Positions 16,428 through 25,056 of a stretch of DNA of 64,000 nt are shown here, one piece after another. The DNA lies in NCBI RefSeq assembly GCF_034931025.1, contig NZ_JAYGIL010000010.1, forward strand, positions 130,425 to 194,424. The letters are read 5' to 3'. The position numbers and the translations under genes were made by a program. Each line of letters starts with the position of its first letter. Within the stretch, counting starts at the first letter, position 1. This stretch comes from Arcicella gelida. Lineage in GTDB: Bacteria; Bacteroidota; Bacteroidia; Cytophagales; Spirosomataceae. Under the pieces are notes generated by a model that was given only the letters and a program-made list of their open reading frames with translations, was not told where the DNA came from and made no database searches.

Positions 16428-17780
16428 CTATAATTTATTAATACTCTTCCTAAAATTCACCCAACCGAATCCTCCAAAAAGTAAACTAAAAACGATCAAT
16501 GATAGATATGTTTGTAAGCTTTCGTTTGTCGTCTGATTCTTAAATATTTCTGCCTCAAACTTTTTCCAATTTTCACTATTGACAGGCACTTCAGCGAATA
16601 TTTTTGGGTAAAAATATAATCTTATTTTTTCGTGAAATTCGCCCGTCTCGTCTAAAAATGCTAATTGATTGCTCAATCCGGCTTGTGCAATTTCATTAAG
16701 TTGTAATTGCGTGTGAATCGTCGGAATAAATTGTGCGATAAGCTTGCTTGCATTATTTCGCTGAATCAATTTTTGTTTGAAAGCAGTAGCCTGAGCCGCT
16801 GCATCGTCGTCGCCAATTTGTTGCATGGCATAATACCAAAGCCAACTAAATTCTTTATCAGGTAAAGGGAATTTTTTAAACTGAGGATAGCGTGCGTAAA
16901 ACCTGTTCATTGTTAAGGTTTTGTCCATATCCCATTTTTCATGATAACCTTTTCTTTGTTTGAGTGTGGTGGACAAAGCTTCGGGTACAGGGTATTTATT
17001 TACCAAATAATTATTCAAACTGGCGGGTAGAATAATGATTAGGACTATCCAAATTGACAACAAAATAACTGCATTGGCATTAGAATTTTTCTGCAAAGAT
17101 GCTACCCAAAAACATATTCCAAACCAAAATAAAATGTACAAAATGGAAATTCCGACAAAAGAAAAAAAGATGCTTTCTAAAGGTATTTTCAAGAAAAAAA
17201 CTGACAAGAATAGGATAAAAAGTAAGACGGCTATCACAGCGATAAACCTGATAAAAAAGAGTTGCAAAATATATAAAAACAAGTTTTTACTCTGAATCGC
17301 CACAATTCGCCAAGTGCCAGATTCTTTTTCTTCTGAAATAATATTGTAGGTAAATGCAATGATTATCAATGGAAACAAAAAGATAAGTACAAAGCTAAAA
17401 TCAATATTTCCGAGCAGAAGATTGGTCGGATTGTTCAAATCTGCATCGTACTTCTGGGCTTCTAAACCTCTGATGGTTAGGCTCTGAATGGAAGAGTTGA
17501 CATCTCGCTGACCAATCGACAAACCATTGATAGGCAATGTTTCGTTGACAAAGGCAAACTTCAAATAGTACAATAATAAACCTATTTCGTCTTTGTGATA
17601 ATTGACATTTCGGGCAATGTACTCTTTTTGATAAACCGCTGTTTCTGTAATATTTTGTTGTTGTTTTTCTATAAATTGTTTGCCTACAAAAAGGCTAACG
17701 ATTCCTGCGATGAGTAAAAAACTTAAACCTATTTTTACGCTATTAGACCGTATAAAATTCTTGAATGCTAAGACTATCAT
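16428..17780 (-). CDS. ABC-2 type permease, DUF3526 family (second subunit)
   Basis: A 450-residue membrane protein: one N-terminal membrane helix (about 16-34), a large extracytoplasmic loop, a cluster of about five helices at 125-260, a second soluble region and a final helix near 428-446. The pattern with a long loop after helix 1 and the ISEEKESGTWRIVAIQS cytosolic motif is that of DUF3526 / ABC-2 permeases. It is the last gene of a four-gene operon and begins 1 bp after its paralogous partner, so the two probably form a heterodimeric transmembrane channel driven by the ATPase at 21707. The direction of transport is usually export for this class; the cargo is unknown. Confidence 0.85.
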   Translation of the reverse strand: MIVLAFKNFIRSNSVKIGLSFLLIAGIVSLFVGKQFIEKQQQNITETAVYQKEYIARNVNYHKDEIGLLLYYLKFAFVNETLPINGLSIGQRDVNSSIQSLTIRGLEAQKYDADLNNPTNLLLGNIDFSFVLIFLFPLIIIAFTYNIISEEKESGTWRIVAIQSKNLFLYILQLFFIRFIAVIAVLLFILFLSVFFLKIPLESIFFSFVGISILYILFWFGICFWVASLQKNSNANAVILLSIWIVLIIILPASLNNYLVNKYPVPEALSTTLKQRKGYHEKWDMDKTLTMNRFYARYPQFKKFPLPDKEFSWLWYYAMQQIGDDDAAAQATAFKQKLIQRNNASKLIAQFIPTIHTQLQLNEIAQAGLSNQLAFLDETGEFHEKIRLYFYPKIFAEVPVNSENWKKFEAEIFKNQTTNESLQTYLSLIVFSLLFGGFGWVNFRKSINKL

Positions 17781-17781
17781 A

Positions 17782-19230
17782 TTAAATTGCTTTTAAGGTT
17801 TTAGACAGTATTCTGATGAAAAATAAGAGTAATCCAACCCAAAAAATAAAGGCTAAAACAGAAATGATTTCGTGGCTAAAAACCGAACTTACTCCCGAAG
17901 GTTGATATTCAAATTCGTGCATTTCTTCCCAATGTTTTTTGTCGAGGGTATGAGGTTTTTCACCTATTGCTGGCTTTTTATTACTGATATATTTTATCTG
18001 TAATTCATTCATTTTCTGAGCCATTTCGTAGCGATATTGTTCTGCTTGCTCCTGAAAATTGATGTATGAAGCAAAATCAGTACTTGCCAACGCCATTGAT
18101 AAGTTTTTAATCGCCATAAATGGATTCAAAAATGCCATGACTTTTGAAAAACTATTCTGTTTATCATAGATTTTTAGTAGCTCGTCTAAATGATGATTAT
18201 AAATATTAGCACTTATTTTTTCGCCTTCTGCCATCACAAAACCGCTATAATTGAAGGGCAGTTTTTGTACTGAATCTACTTGATAAACTGTCAGCAGTGA
18301 ATCTTTCAAGTTTTTATAATGTGGGTCGTCGGGGTTGTGGCTATCGCCTTCTTTCAGAATATCATTTTCTATATCGGCATTAAATTGTGCTTTTGATGGC
18401 GTCGAATAAAGGTAAGCTCCCAACGCCTGCGAACCTCTCGGAAGTACAATCGTCAGCATCAACCAAATGCCAATAAGTGAAGTAAGTGCCGTTTTTGAAG
18501 TTTTACTAATGGCAGAAATCAAGACAGCAATCACACAAAAAATAACTAAATAGACAAAATAAACGAGTATAATCAAGAGTAAACGAATACTTTCGTCTAT
18601 TGAAATAGTCATATTTTGAAGTAAAGCCCAAAGTAGAATCGTAGCTACGATAATCGGGATAAAAAGCATCATTACTACGCTAATAATTCCAAGACTTTTA
18701 CCTACAATTAGTTCTTTCCAGCTTACTCCTTGGCTCAACAATATTTTAAGCGTTCCGTTTTCTCGTTCGTTAGCAATACTGCTAAAACCCAAAAAGAAAA
18801 TTAGCAATGGCAAAAGTACTTGTAGCACCATCGCAATACTGATTTCACCAAAACGCAACATTCCAGTTGAAAAACCTGCTTCCGAAAAGTTGACAGTATT
18901 TTGTTTATGAGCTTCAAGAAAAATGGTATTGCCCAAAAAACTTTCCATGCCAAAATCAAAAACACTTAGCGGAGCTTTTGGACGAAAAGCAAAATGACCA
19001 AAATGTGCCATTCGATGCGGATGCTTGTCGGGATTACTCAGCCAATCTTTTCGGGCTTGTTCTTGGTATTTTGCTCGTATTTCGTTTTGTTTCTGAAAAT
19101 TTATCCAGCCCGAAAAAGCTGCATAAATCAGCAGTAAACCGATAAAAACCGTTAGCAGAAATACTCCCTTATTTCTAAAGGCAGTATTTCTAAAATGCTT
19201 GGCGATAAGAATTTCTGTATGTGAAAACAT
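17782..19230 (-). CDS. ABC-2 type permease, DUF3526 family (first subunit)
   Basis: A 482-residue paralogue of the downstream permease. It has a first helix at about 20-40, a long loop, then helices at about 130-275 including the cytosolic ANERENGTLKILLSQGVSWKEL motif, a second soluble region (about 280-440) and a terminal helix. It starts 4 bp after the TonB receptor gene in the same operon. With the ATPase it should form an inner-membrane transporter. Similar DUF3526 pairs next to TonB receptors recur in Bacteroidota as far as I recall, which fits a link to metal or siderophore handling. Confidence 0.85.
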   Translation of the reverse strand: MFSHTEILIAKHFRNTAFRNKGVFLLTVFIGLLLIYAAFSGWINFQKQNEIRAKYQEQARKDWLSNPDKHPHRMAHFGHFAFRPKAPLSVFDFGMESFLGNTIFLEAHKQNTVNFSEAGFSTGMLRFGEISIAMVLQVLLPLLIFFLGFSSIANERENGTLKILLSQGVSWKELIVGKSLGIISVVMMLFIPIIVATILLWALLQNMTISIDESIRLLLIILVYFVYLVIFCVIAVLISAISKTSKTALTSLIGIWLMLTIVLPRGSQALGAYLYSTPSKAQFNADIENDILKEGDSHNPDDPHYKNLKDSLLTVYQVDSVQKLPFNYSGFVMAEGEKISANIYNHHLDELLKIYDKQNSFSKVMAFLNPFMAIKNLSMALASTDFASYINFQEQAEQYRYEMAQKMNELQIKYISNKKPAIGEKPHTLDKKHWEEMHEFEYQPSGVSSVFSHEIISVLAFIFWVGLLLFFIRILSKTLKAI

Positions 19231-19234
19231 ATTG

Positions 19235-21685
19235 TTAAAATTTGTACGTCAATGTAAGGGTCATATTTCTTGGTGCAGCAGGGAACAAACGCAAGTAGTT
19301 TTGTGCACCTAGCCAATAAGTAGTATCAAATATGTTCCCAGCATTCAAGGCTACTTGTACGTTACTGTTGTTTGGCGTGTAATAAAGTGCTGCATCAAAA
19401 GCGGTGAAAGCAGGCACTTCAAAAGCACGAGTAAACCAAGGAATTTTACTGCCTTGGTGCTGAACGCCCAAACCCACACCAAGGTCTTTGAGGGCTGAAG
19501 TAGCCAGAAAATTATAGCGAGTCCAGATATTAAAGCTGTTTTTGGGGGTATTTTGCTTTCTTGCACCAATCAATGATTCGTCGTTATCTTTAAGGATAAT
19601 GGCATCAATGTAGCTATATGATGCGTTGATTTGCCAATTGGGTAAAATATAACCCGCAATATCCCATTCAATACCTCTGCTTCTTTCTTCACCACGAGTA
19701 ACCAGAAGGTCAGGATTTGTGGAGTCGTTGGCATTCATCAAAATATTTTTCTGCTTGATTTCATAAAAAGCCACATTCAATCTTACTCGGTTATTGAACA
19801 AGTCAGTTTTCATACCCAATTCTTTCAAATCACTTCTCAGCGGGTCAAATTGGCTACCCGCAGGCAATGAACCCGTTTGTGGCATCAACGTTACAGTATT
19901 GGATTGCGGCTGGAAACCTTCCAGATAAGTACCGTAAACATTGATAGATTTATTGATGCTGTATGTCAAACCGATTCTTGGTAATAATGCCGTTTTTTCT
20001 ACCGTCAATGGATTATTGGCTTTGTAGTTGGTGATGTCTTTGAACCATTCGTTTCTTAAACTCAACAACAAAGTAAATTTATTCCATTGTAATTGCTCTT
20101 GAATATAAATGGCATTGGTCGTAGTAAGTGCCGATGGTAAAGCCGTGCGAACATTTAAAGTATAATCTTCTACATTACGAATGGTATAAGTTGGATTCGA
20201 CAAATCGAAGTGATTTACATTTGGTTTTGGTAATACTTTTCCCCCAACAGTAATAGTCTGGTAATTGGCGGCATTGGCTAATACAAACGAACTTGCCACA
20301 GAACCGTCTTTTAACAAATAGCCACGAGCCGCATTTTGTCCGCCACCTTTCAGTTTTTGCCAACTGTTCAAATCGTAACCTACTAATAATTTATGACTAA
20401 CGTTTCCAGTTTTAAAATCAAAATTGAAGTACGAATTAAGGTTATCAATATTCCAATATTGCTGACGTTGAACAAATTGCATCGCTGCCAAGCTTGTTAC
20501 AGGTTGGTTGGTAATATCTACGGCAAAAGCATTGGTGGTGCGGTGTTCTTGTAAATTTTCTGTCCAAGATTGTTTCATGTACGAAGTATTGAAACCAATA
20601 TTTTGGCTAAACTTATGAGCAATATTTCCCATAATGATTACTTCTTTAGATTTGAAAAAATCATTGGAAGCACCCAAATTCAAACTTATAGGCGTACTGT
20701 TCAAATCTGTTTTACCAGCCGTCGCCCCGAAAATTGGCTGACCTCTGTCCAAATTTCCCGTCATATTACTAAAAATCATTTCGGCATTTATGGCAGTTTT
20801 GTTGTTAGGAATATAGCTAAACGAAGGCGAAATCAATACCGATTTATTTCCGACTAAATCTCTGAAAGAACGGGCTTCCTGATACGCCGCATTCACACGA
20901 TACAATAAAGTTTTAGTATCGTTTAAAGGCCCCGTAAAATCTAACGTTCCTCTGAAAGTACTAAAACTACCTACACTTATACTTACTTCTTTTCTATCAA
21001 TCGCCAAAGGTTTTTTTGTCACCAAATTGATACTTCCCCCCGGGTCAACCGATGAAAAAGTAGCACTGGCGGGACCTTTGATTACTTCTACTCTTTCAAT
21101 ATTACTTGTCAGTGGTTGTAAGAAATAATACTGACGAGTACGCATTCCATTAATAATTTGTCCTTCTTCGTTCTGACTAATTCCTCTAATCGAATATTGA
21201 TTGTAATAACTTGAAGGAATTACTCCACTAGCAATTTTTACGGCATCCGCCAAATAAAAAGCCTGTCTGTCGGCAATTAATTCTTTCGTTACAGTTGAAA
21301 TCGACTGAGGAATGTCTTTATTCAAAGCAGAAATTCTCGTTGCCGAAAAAGAGTATTCGCTGTTATAATCTTTGGCTACTCTACCCAATACTTCAACTGT
21401 TTGTAATTCTTTGTTTTCGGGATTCAATTCAATTTTCAAAAAAGTACCATTGGCTTTTACTTGATAGCTTTTGTACCCTACCGAAGAAACCTTGAGTATT
21501 CCTTTTCCTACAATTTCAAAATTACCTTCTGCATCAGTAACAGTTCCTTGTTGCGTATTTAAAAATTGAACATTCGCCCCTTTGATTTTTTCTCCAGTAC
21601 TTGCATCGTTTACTTTTCCTTTGATGGTTTGTGCTTGAAGGTAAATAGAGGTTAATACAGATAAAATGGTAAAAAAGTACTTCAT
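19235..21685 (-). CDS. TonB-dependent siderophore-type outer membrane receptor
   Basis: An 816-residue outer membrane receptor: signal peptide (about 1-18), a carboxypeptidase-regulatory-like domain (about 20-95: IKGKVNDASTGEKIKGANV), a plug with DIPQSISTVTKELIADRQ and VEVIKGPASATFSSVDPGG, and a beta barrel ending in the terminal aromatic motif LTLTYKF. DIPQSIS plus GPASATF is characteristic of siderophore receptors of the FhuE/FpvA type. It imports a large substrate, probably a metal-siderophore complex, using TonB energy. It lies 21 bp after the ATPase gene, inside an ABC operon under a double operator, which suggests control by a metal-responsive repressor. Confidence 0.9.
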   Translation of the reverse strand: MKYFFTILSVLTSIYLQAQTIKGKVNDASTGEKIKGANVQFLNTQQGTVTDAEGNFEIVGKGILKVSSVGYKSYQVKANGTFLKIELNPENKELQTVEVLGRVAKDYNSEYSFSATRISALNKDIPQSISTVTKELIADRQAFYLADAVKIASGVIPSSYYNQYSIRGISQNEEGQIINGMRTRQYYFLQPLTSNIERVEVIKGPASATFSSVDPGGSINLVTKKPLAIDRKEVSISVGSFSTFRGTLDFTGPLNDTKTLLYRVNAAYQEARSFRDLVGNKSVLISPSFSYIPNNKTAINAEMIFSNMTGNLDRGQPIFGATAGKTDLNSTPISLNLGASNDFFKSKEVIIMGNIAHKFSQNIGFNTSYMKQSWTENLQEHRTTNAFAVDITNQPVTSLAAMQFVQRQQYWNIDNLNSYFNFDFKTGNVSHKLLVGYDLNSWQKLKGGGQNAARGYLLKDGSVASSFVLANAANYQTITVGGKVLPKPNVNHFDLSNPTYTIRNVEDYTLNVRTALPSALTTTNAIYIQEQLQWNKFTLLLSLRNEWFKDITNYKANNPLTVEKTALLPRIGLTYSINKSINVYGTYLEGFQPQSNTVTLMPQTGSLPAGSQFDPLRSDLKELGMKTDLFNNRVRLNVAFYEIKQKNILMNANDSTNPDLLVTRGEERSRGIEWDIAGYILPNWQINASYSYIDAIILKDNDESLIGARKQNTPKNSFNIWTRYNFLATSALKDLGVGLGVQHQGSKIPWFTRAFEVPAFTAFDAALYYTPNNSNVQVALNAGNIFDTTYWLGAQNYLRLFPAAPRNMTLTLTYKF

Positions 21686-21706
21686 AATATTTTTGTGTGT
21701 TAGTTT

Positions 21707-22402
21707 TTATACCGTTTGTAAATACAATTGTTCTAATTCATTCGCTGATATATCTTTTGCCTCTATCACCGAAACTAGATTTCCTTCTTTCATAATTCCG
21801 ATGCGGTGGGCTACTTCTTTGGCACGAAAAATATCATGCGTTGCCATCAAAATAGCAGTTCCGTTAGCAGAAAGTTCTTTCAAGATTTCTGAAAATTCAT
21901 TAGAAGCTTTTGGATCTAATCCCGAAGTTGGTTCATCCAAGAGTAAAGCTTTAGCATTTTTAGCAATGGCGATGGCGATGCCAACTTTTTGTCGCATTCC
22001 TTTTGAATAACCTCCTAAATTTTGCTGATGAGCCTTTTTTTGTAGTCCAGCTTTACTTAAAAATGACCCAAGTTCTTCTTGAGAATATGAAAAGCCAGCC
22101 AACGCACTAAAAAACTCAAGGTTTTCGATGCCCGTCAAGTTCGGATAAAGCATTACCGTTTCAGGTATATACGCTAAGTGTTGCTTGGTTTCATGGGTGT
22201 TTTCTACTACATCAATATTATTGATGGAAACTGTTCCTTCGCTTGGTTGAATAAAGCCCAAGAAAAGATTAATGGTTGTGGTTTTGCCCGCTCCGTTTTG
22301 TCCTAATAAGGCGAAAATCTCACCTTCTTTGATGGTGAGATTCAAACGGTTTAGAGCAACATGATTACCGTATTTTTTAGTAAGGTTTTTAGCTATTAGC
22401 AT
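21707..22402 (-). CDS. ABC transporter ATP-binding protein
   Basis: A 231-residue ATPase. Walker A is GQNGAGKTT, the signature is GYSKGMRQKVG (a GG-to-KG variant of LSGGQ), Walker B is LLLDEPTSGLDP and the switch histidine lies in MATHD. The start was placed at the ATG at 22402 (MLIAKNLTKKYG). An upstream in-frame TTG at 22429 would put the coding start inside the operator and at the expected transcription start, so it is rejected. It is the first gene of an operon with the TonB receptor and two DUF3526 permeases, and powers the permease pair in the cytoplasmic membrane. Confidence 0.9.
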   Translation of the reverse strand: MLIAKNLTKKYGNHVALNRLNLTIKEGEIFALLGQNGAGKTTTINLFLGFIQPSEGTVSINNIDVVENTHETKQHLAYIPETVMLYPNLTGIENLEFFSALAGFSYSQEELGSFLSKAGLQKKAHQQNLGGYSKGMRQKVGIAIAIAKNAKALLLDEPTSGLDPKASNEFSEILKELSANGTAILMATHDIFRAKEVAHRIGIMKEGNLVSVIEAKDISANELEQLYLQTV

Positions 22403-22423
22403 GTCGAAATAGTGTTTATTCTT

Positions 22424-22477
22424 TTGCAATGATGTTGCAAATATAGATGTTTTATTTTACTTGCAATGATGTTGCAA
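22424..22477 (-). promoter_or_regulatory. promoter embedded in two identical operators
   Basis: Two copies of TTGCAATGATGTTGCAA lie at 22424-22440 and 22461-22477, 37 bp apart. Each is two TTGCAA half-sites with a 5-base spacer. On the minus strand a TATATTTG box (22445-22438) overlaps the first site and a TTG (22466-22464) lies in the second, with 18 bases between, which fits the Bacteroidota TTG-N19-TAnnTTTG promoter. A repressor bound at both would cover both promoter elements of the ABC/TonB-receptor operon. A Fur/Zur-family repressor is a reasonable guess from the gene content. Confidence 0.75.
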
Positions 22478-22822
22478 ATAAAATAAACTAAGAGATTGAC
22501 TTAGCTGATTAAATTTCAAGCAATATTCTAGCACATTAAGCTGGGCTGAGATGAAAAGCTGGTACTTTGCTTGCAGTCCATTTTGGTGGATTGCCATAAT
22601 GTACTTGTTTATCTTGATAAGTATTAAAATTGCTTGTACTTCTTAGATTTATGCCATTTTAATGCGATTCTTTTTCAAATTCAATTTTTTAATAAAAAGA
22701 AACTCACTACTTTTACGGTAATTTATAATCAGTCTAAATAAATGACCTTGATTTTACTATTTAATTGTTGAGTAGTCTAAGTCGTTCTAATTATCATTAA
22801 ACAAGTATTTCAAAATATTATC
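22478..22822 (+). other. intergenic region between divergent operons
   Basis: A 345-bp gap upstream of the ankyrin gene. No TTGCAA operator lies on this side, so the ankyrin unit may be regulated separately. A weak promoter-like stretch (CTACTTTTACGG) sits at about 22706. Nothing else was seen. Confidence 0.4.
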
Positions 22823-24322
22823 ATGAAAAAACTAATCATTGCATTATTTACAGTTGTTTCATTCACAGCAAAATCGCAACAAAATGTACTGTTGGATCAG
22901 TCATTCTGGAAAAACCAACCTAGTGTAAGTACGATTAAGGCTGAAGTAGAGAAAGGCAATAATCCTTCGCAACTCAATGCTATGTCTTTTGACCCAGTAG
23001 TGATGGCAATCAACGCTCAAGCACCTAATGAATCTATTAAATTTTTATTATCTCAGGCTGGAAATACAACCGATAAATTAACTCATGATGGTCGTACTTA
23101 TTTGCACTGGGCTGCTAGTAAAGGCAATGTAGAAATTATGGAGTTTTTAGTAGCGAAAGGTGCAAAAGCAAATGTAGAGGATAGTCACGGTTTTACACCC
23201 TTGAACTTTGCTGCTACAGGCGGACAAACGAATACTCAAATTTATGATATTTGTTTGCGTAGCGGTGCTGATTTGAAAAAAGACCTTAATCACGATGGAG
23301 CGAATGCACTTCTATTGGCTGTGGCAAATGACAAAGACCTTGTTTTAACCAATTATTTTATCTCAAAAGGACTTGATTTAAAAAGTACTGATGCAGAAGG
23401 AAACAACGCATTTGCTTATGTAGCCAGAAGTGGAAATATAGCAGCCATGAAAACCTTGATAGAAAAAGGAGTAAGTGCTACTGACCAAGCGTTTATTATG
23501 GCGGCACAAGGTAGTCGTAGAGGAGCAAATAGCATCGAAGTATATCAATTTCTTGAAAGTTTGAAATTAAAGCCGACTGCAATTAGCAAAAGTGGAGAAA
23601 ATGCTCTTCATTTTATCGTGCGTAAACCTAAACAAAATGATATTATCGCTTATTTCTTAGCAAAAGGTGTTGATGTTAATAAAGCTGATAATGATGGAAA
23701 TACAGTATTGATGAATGCTGCTTCGTCGAGTCGTGATACAAGTGCTTTGGGCTTGTTGCTTCCTCATGTAAAAAATATTAATCAAGGTAATTCAAAAGGT
23801 GTAACAGCTTTAGCGATGGCTGTTCGTAGTAATTCACCAGAAATTGTACAGTATTTGCTAAACAAAGGTGCTTCGGTAAAGGTAACTGATAAGAATGGTG
23901 ATAATCTTGCGGCTTATCTTATCCAGTCGTACAGTAGTGGAGAAGGTCGCCAAGCATTTGGTGGTCCCAAACCAGAAGACTTCGATACGAAATTAAAAGT
24001 ACTTCAAGAAAAAGGGTTTGATGTAAAAACGCCACAAAAAAATGGCAATACTCTGTTTCATTTAGCGATTGCTAAAAGTGATTTATCTTTGTTGAAGCGT
24101 GTTCAGGCAATGGGCGTGGATATAAATGCTAAAAATAGCGAAGGACTTACCGCTTTGCACAGAGCTGCTATGGTTGCCAAAGATGATGCCATTTTAAAAT
24201 ATCTTTTATCAATCGGTGCTTTGAAAGAATCAGTTACCAATTTCAAAGAAACAGCTTTTGACTTAGCAAGCGAAAACGAAACTTTAGCTAAAAGTAAAAT
24301 ATCTATCAACTTTTTAAAATAA
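22823..24322 (+). CDS. secreted ankyrin-repeat protein
   Basis: A 499-residue protein with a signal peptide (about 1-18, ending FTAKSQQ) and roughly ten ankyrin repeats filling about 60-495. Recognisable repeats include DGRTYLHWAASKGNVEIMEFL, SGENALHFIVRK and GLTALHRAAMVAKDDAILKYL. Ankyrin repeats bind protein partners, and the signal peptide points to the periplasm. It is the first of three plus-strand genes that end with a PepSY reductase, so it may scaffold or protect components of this uptake system. No catalytic domain is present. Confidence 0.88.
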   Translation: MKKLIIALFTVVSFTAKSQQNVLLDQSFWKNQPSVSTIKAEVEKGNNPSQLNAMSFDPVVMAINAQAPNESIKFLLSQAGNTTDKLTHDGRTYLHWAASKGNVEIMEFLVAKGAKANVEDSHGFTPLNFAATGGQTNTQIYDICLRSGADLKKDLNHDGANALLLAVANDKDLVLTNYFISKGLDLKSTDAEGNNAFAYVARSGNIAAMKTLIEKGVSATDQAFIMAAQGSRRGANSIEVYQFLESLKLKPTAISKSGENALHFIVRKPKQNDIIAYFLAKGVDVNKADNDGNTVLMNAASSSRDTSALGLLLPHVKNINQGNSKGVTALAMAVRSNSPEIVQYLLNKGASVKVTDKNGDNLAAYLIQSYSSGEGRQAFGGPKPEDFDTKLKVLQEKGFDVKTPQKNGNTLFHLAIAKSDLSLLKRVQAMGVDINAKNSEGLTALHRAAMVAKDDAILKYLLSIGALKESVTNFKETAFDLASENETLAKSKISINFLK

Positions 24323-24402
24323 ATTGGAGAGATTGTGAATTTTCATTTACAATTAGTGCTGTATGAATGTATATTCAAAATATTTTTGACCAATAATTTG
24401 TG

Positions 24403-24465
24403 GTAGCGGCAACCCTTGCGGTTGCCACGCATGAAATAAAAGGCAACCGCAAGGGTTGCCGCTAC
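24403..24465 (+). repeat. GC-rich perfect 24-bp inverted repeat
   Basis: Arms 24403-24426 and 24442-24465 are exact complements (beginning GTAGCGGCAACCC) around a 15-base AT-rich loop. The GC content is well above the surroundings. It sits in the 228-bp gap between the ankyrin and DUF2271 genes. It may be a hairpin that lowers read-through or stabilises the upstream mRNA, or a short mobile repeat; no T-run follows the stem. Confidence 0.9.
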
Positions 24466-24550
24466 TTTGTGTTAAAAAATAATTTTAAACCTTCAATAGT
24501 ACTCATTCACGATTCACAACTAACTCATTCACCAACTCACTCAATAAATT

Positions 24551-25042
24551 ATGCGTAATTTCTGTAAAATTGGCTTGTTTATTTTCATGTTAAGCCTTGT
24601 TCAATCTTTTACTTCATCGGCTCAAACGGCTACTACCAAGTACAAATGTATGATTCAGATGACCAACTACATGGGCGAAGGTGCTTATATCGTCGTATCT
24701 GTTGTTGATGCAAAAGGTGCTTATGACAAAACCTTGTATGTATTAGGTGCAGACAAAAAATGGTATAAAAGTTTAAAAGAATGGCATAAAGCTTATTCTA
24801 AAAAACCAAGTAATATTAGTGCTATTACAGGAGCTTCGGCGGCTGGTGGCGATAGAAGTGTTATCGTTTTTGAAATAGAAAATTCAAAACTTAACGCAAA
24901 CTATAAATTACGCTTTGAAAGTGCAGTAGAAGACAAACCATATTATGTTAAAGACCTTGAAGTGCCTTTGACTACAGAAGGACTTGCTGCCAAAAGTGAA
25001 GGTACAGGCTATATTCGCTATGTACGTTTTAGTGCTAACTAA
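24551..25042 (+). CDS. periplasmic DUF2271 protein
   Basis: A 163-residue secreted protein with a signal peptide ending near residue 24 (SFTSSAQT). The rest resembles DUF2271: the aromatic block DKKWYKSLKEWHKAY followed by ISAITGASAAGGDRSVIVFEI. In other phyla DUF2271 genes sit beside PepSY proteins and metal-uptake receptors, which matches the arrangement here, 14 bp before the PepSY-reductase gene. The function is unknown; a periplasmic role in metal or cofactor handling is inferred from this association only. Confidence 0.75.
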   Translation: MRNFCKIGLFIFMLSLVQSFTSSAQTATTKYKCMIQMTNYMGEGAYIVVSVVDAKGAYDKTLYVLGADKKWYKSLKEWHKAYSKKPSNISAITGASAAGGDRSVIVFEIENSKLNANYKLRFESAVEDKPYYVKDLEVPLTTEGLAAKSEGTGYIRYVRFSAN

Positions 25043-25056
25043 TCAGGTATCAATCT

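Noticed and set aside
22403..22429. Nine-codon N-terminal extension of the ABC ATPase from a TTG
   Set aside because: It would overlap the operator and predicted transcription start; the ATG at 22402 gives a standard ATPase N-terminus.
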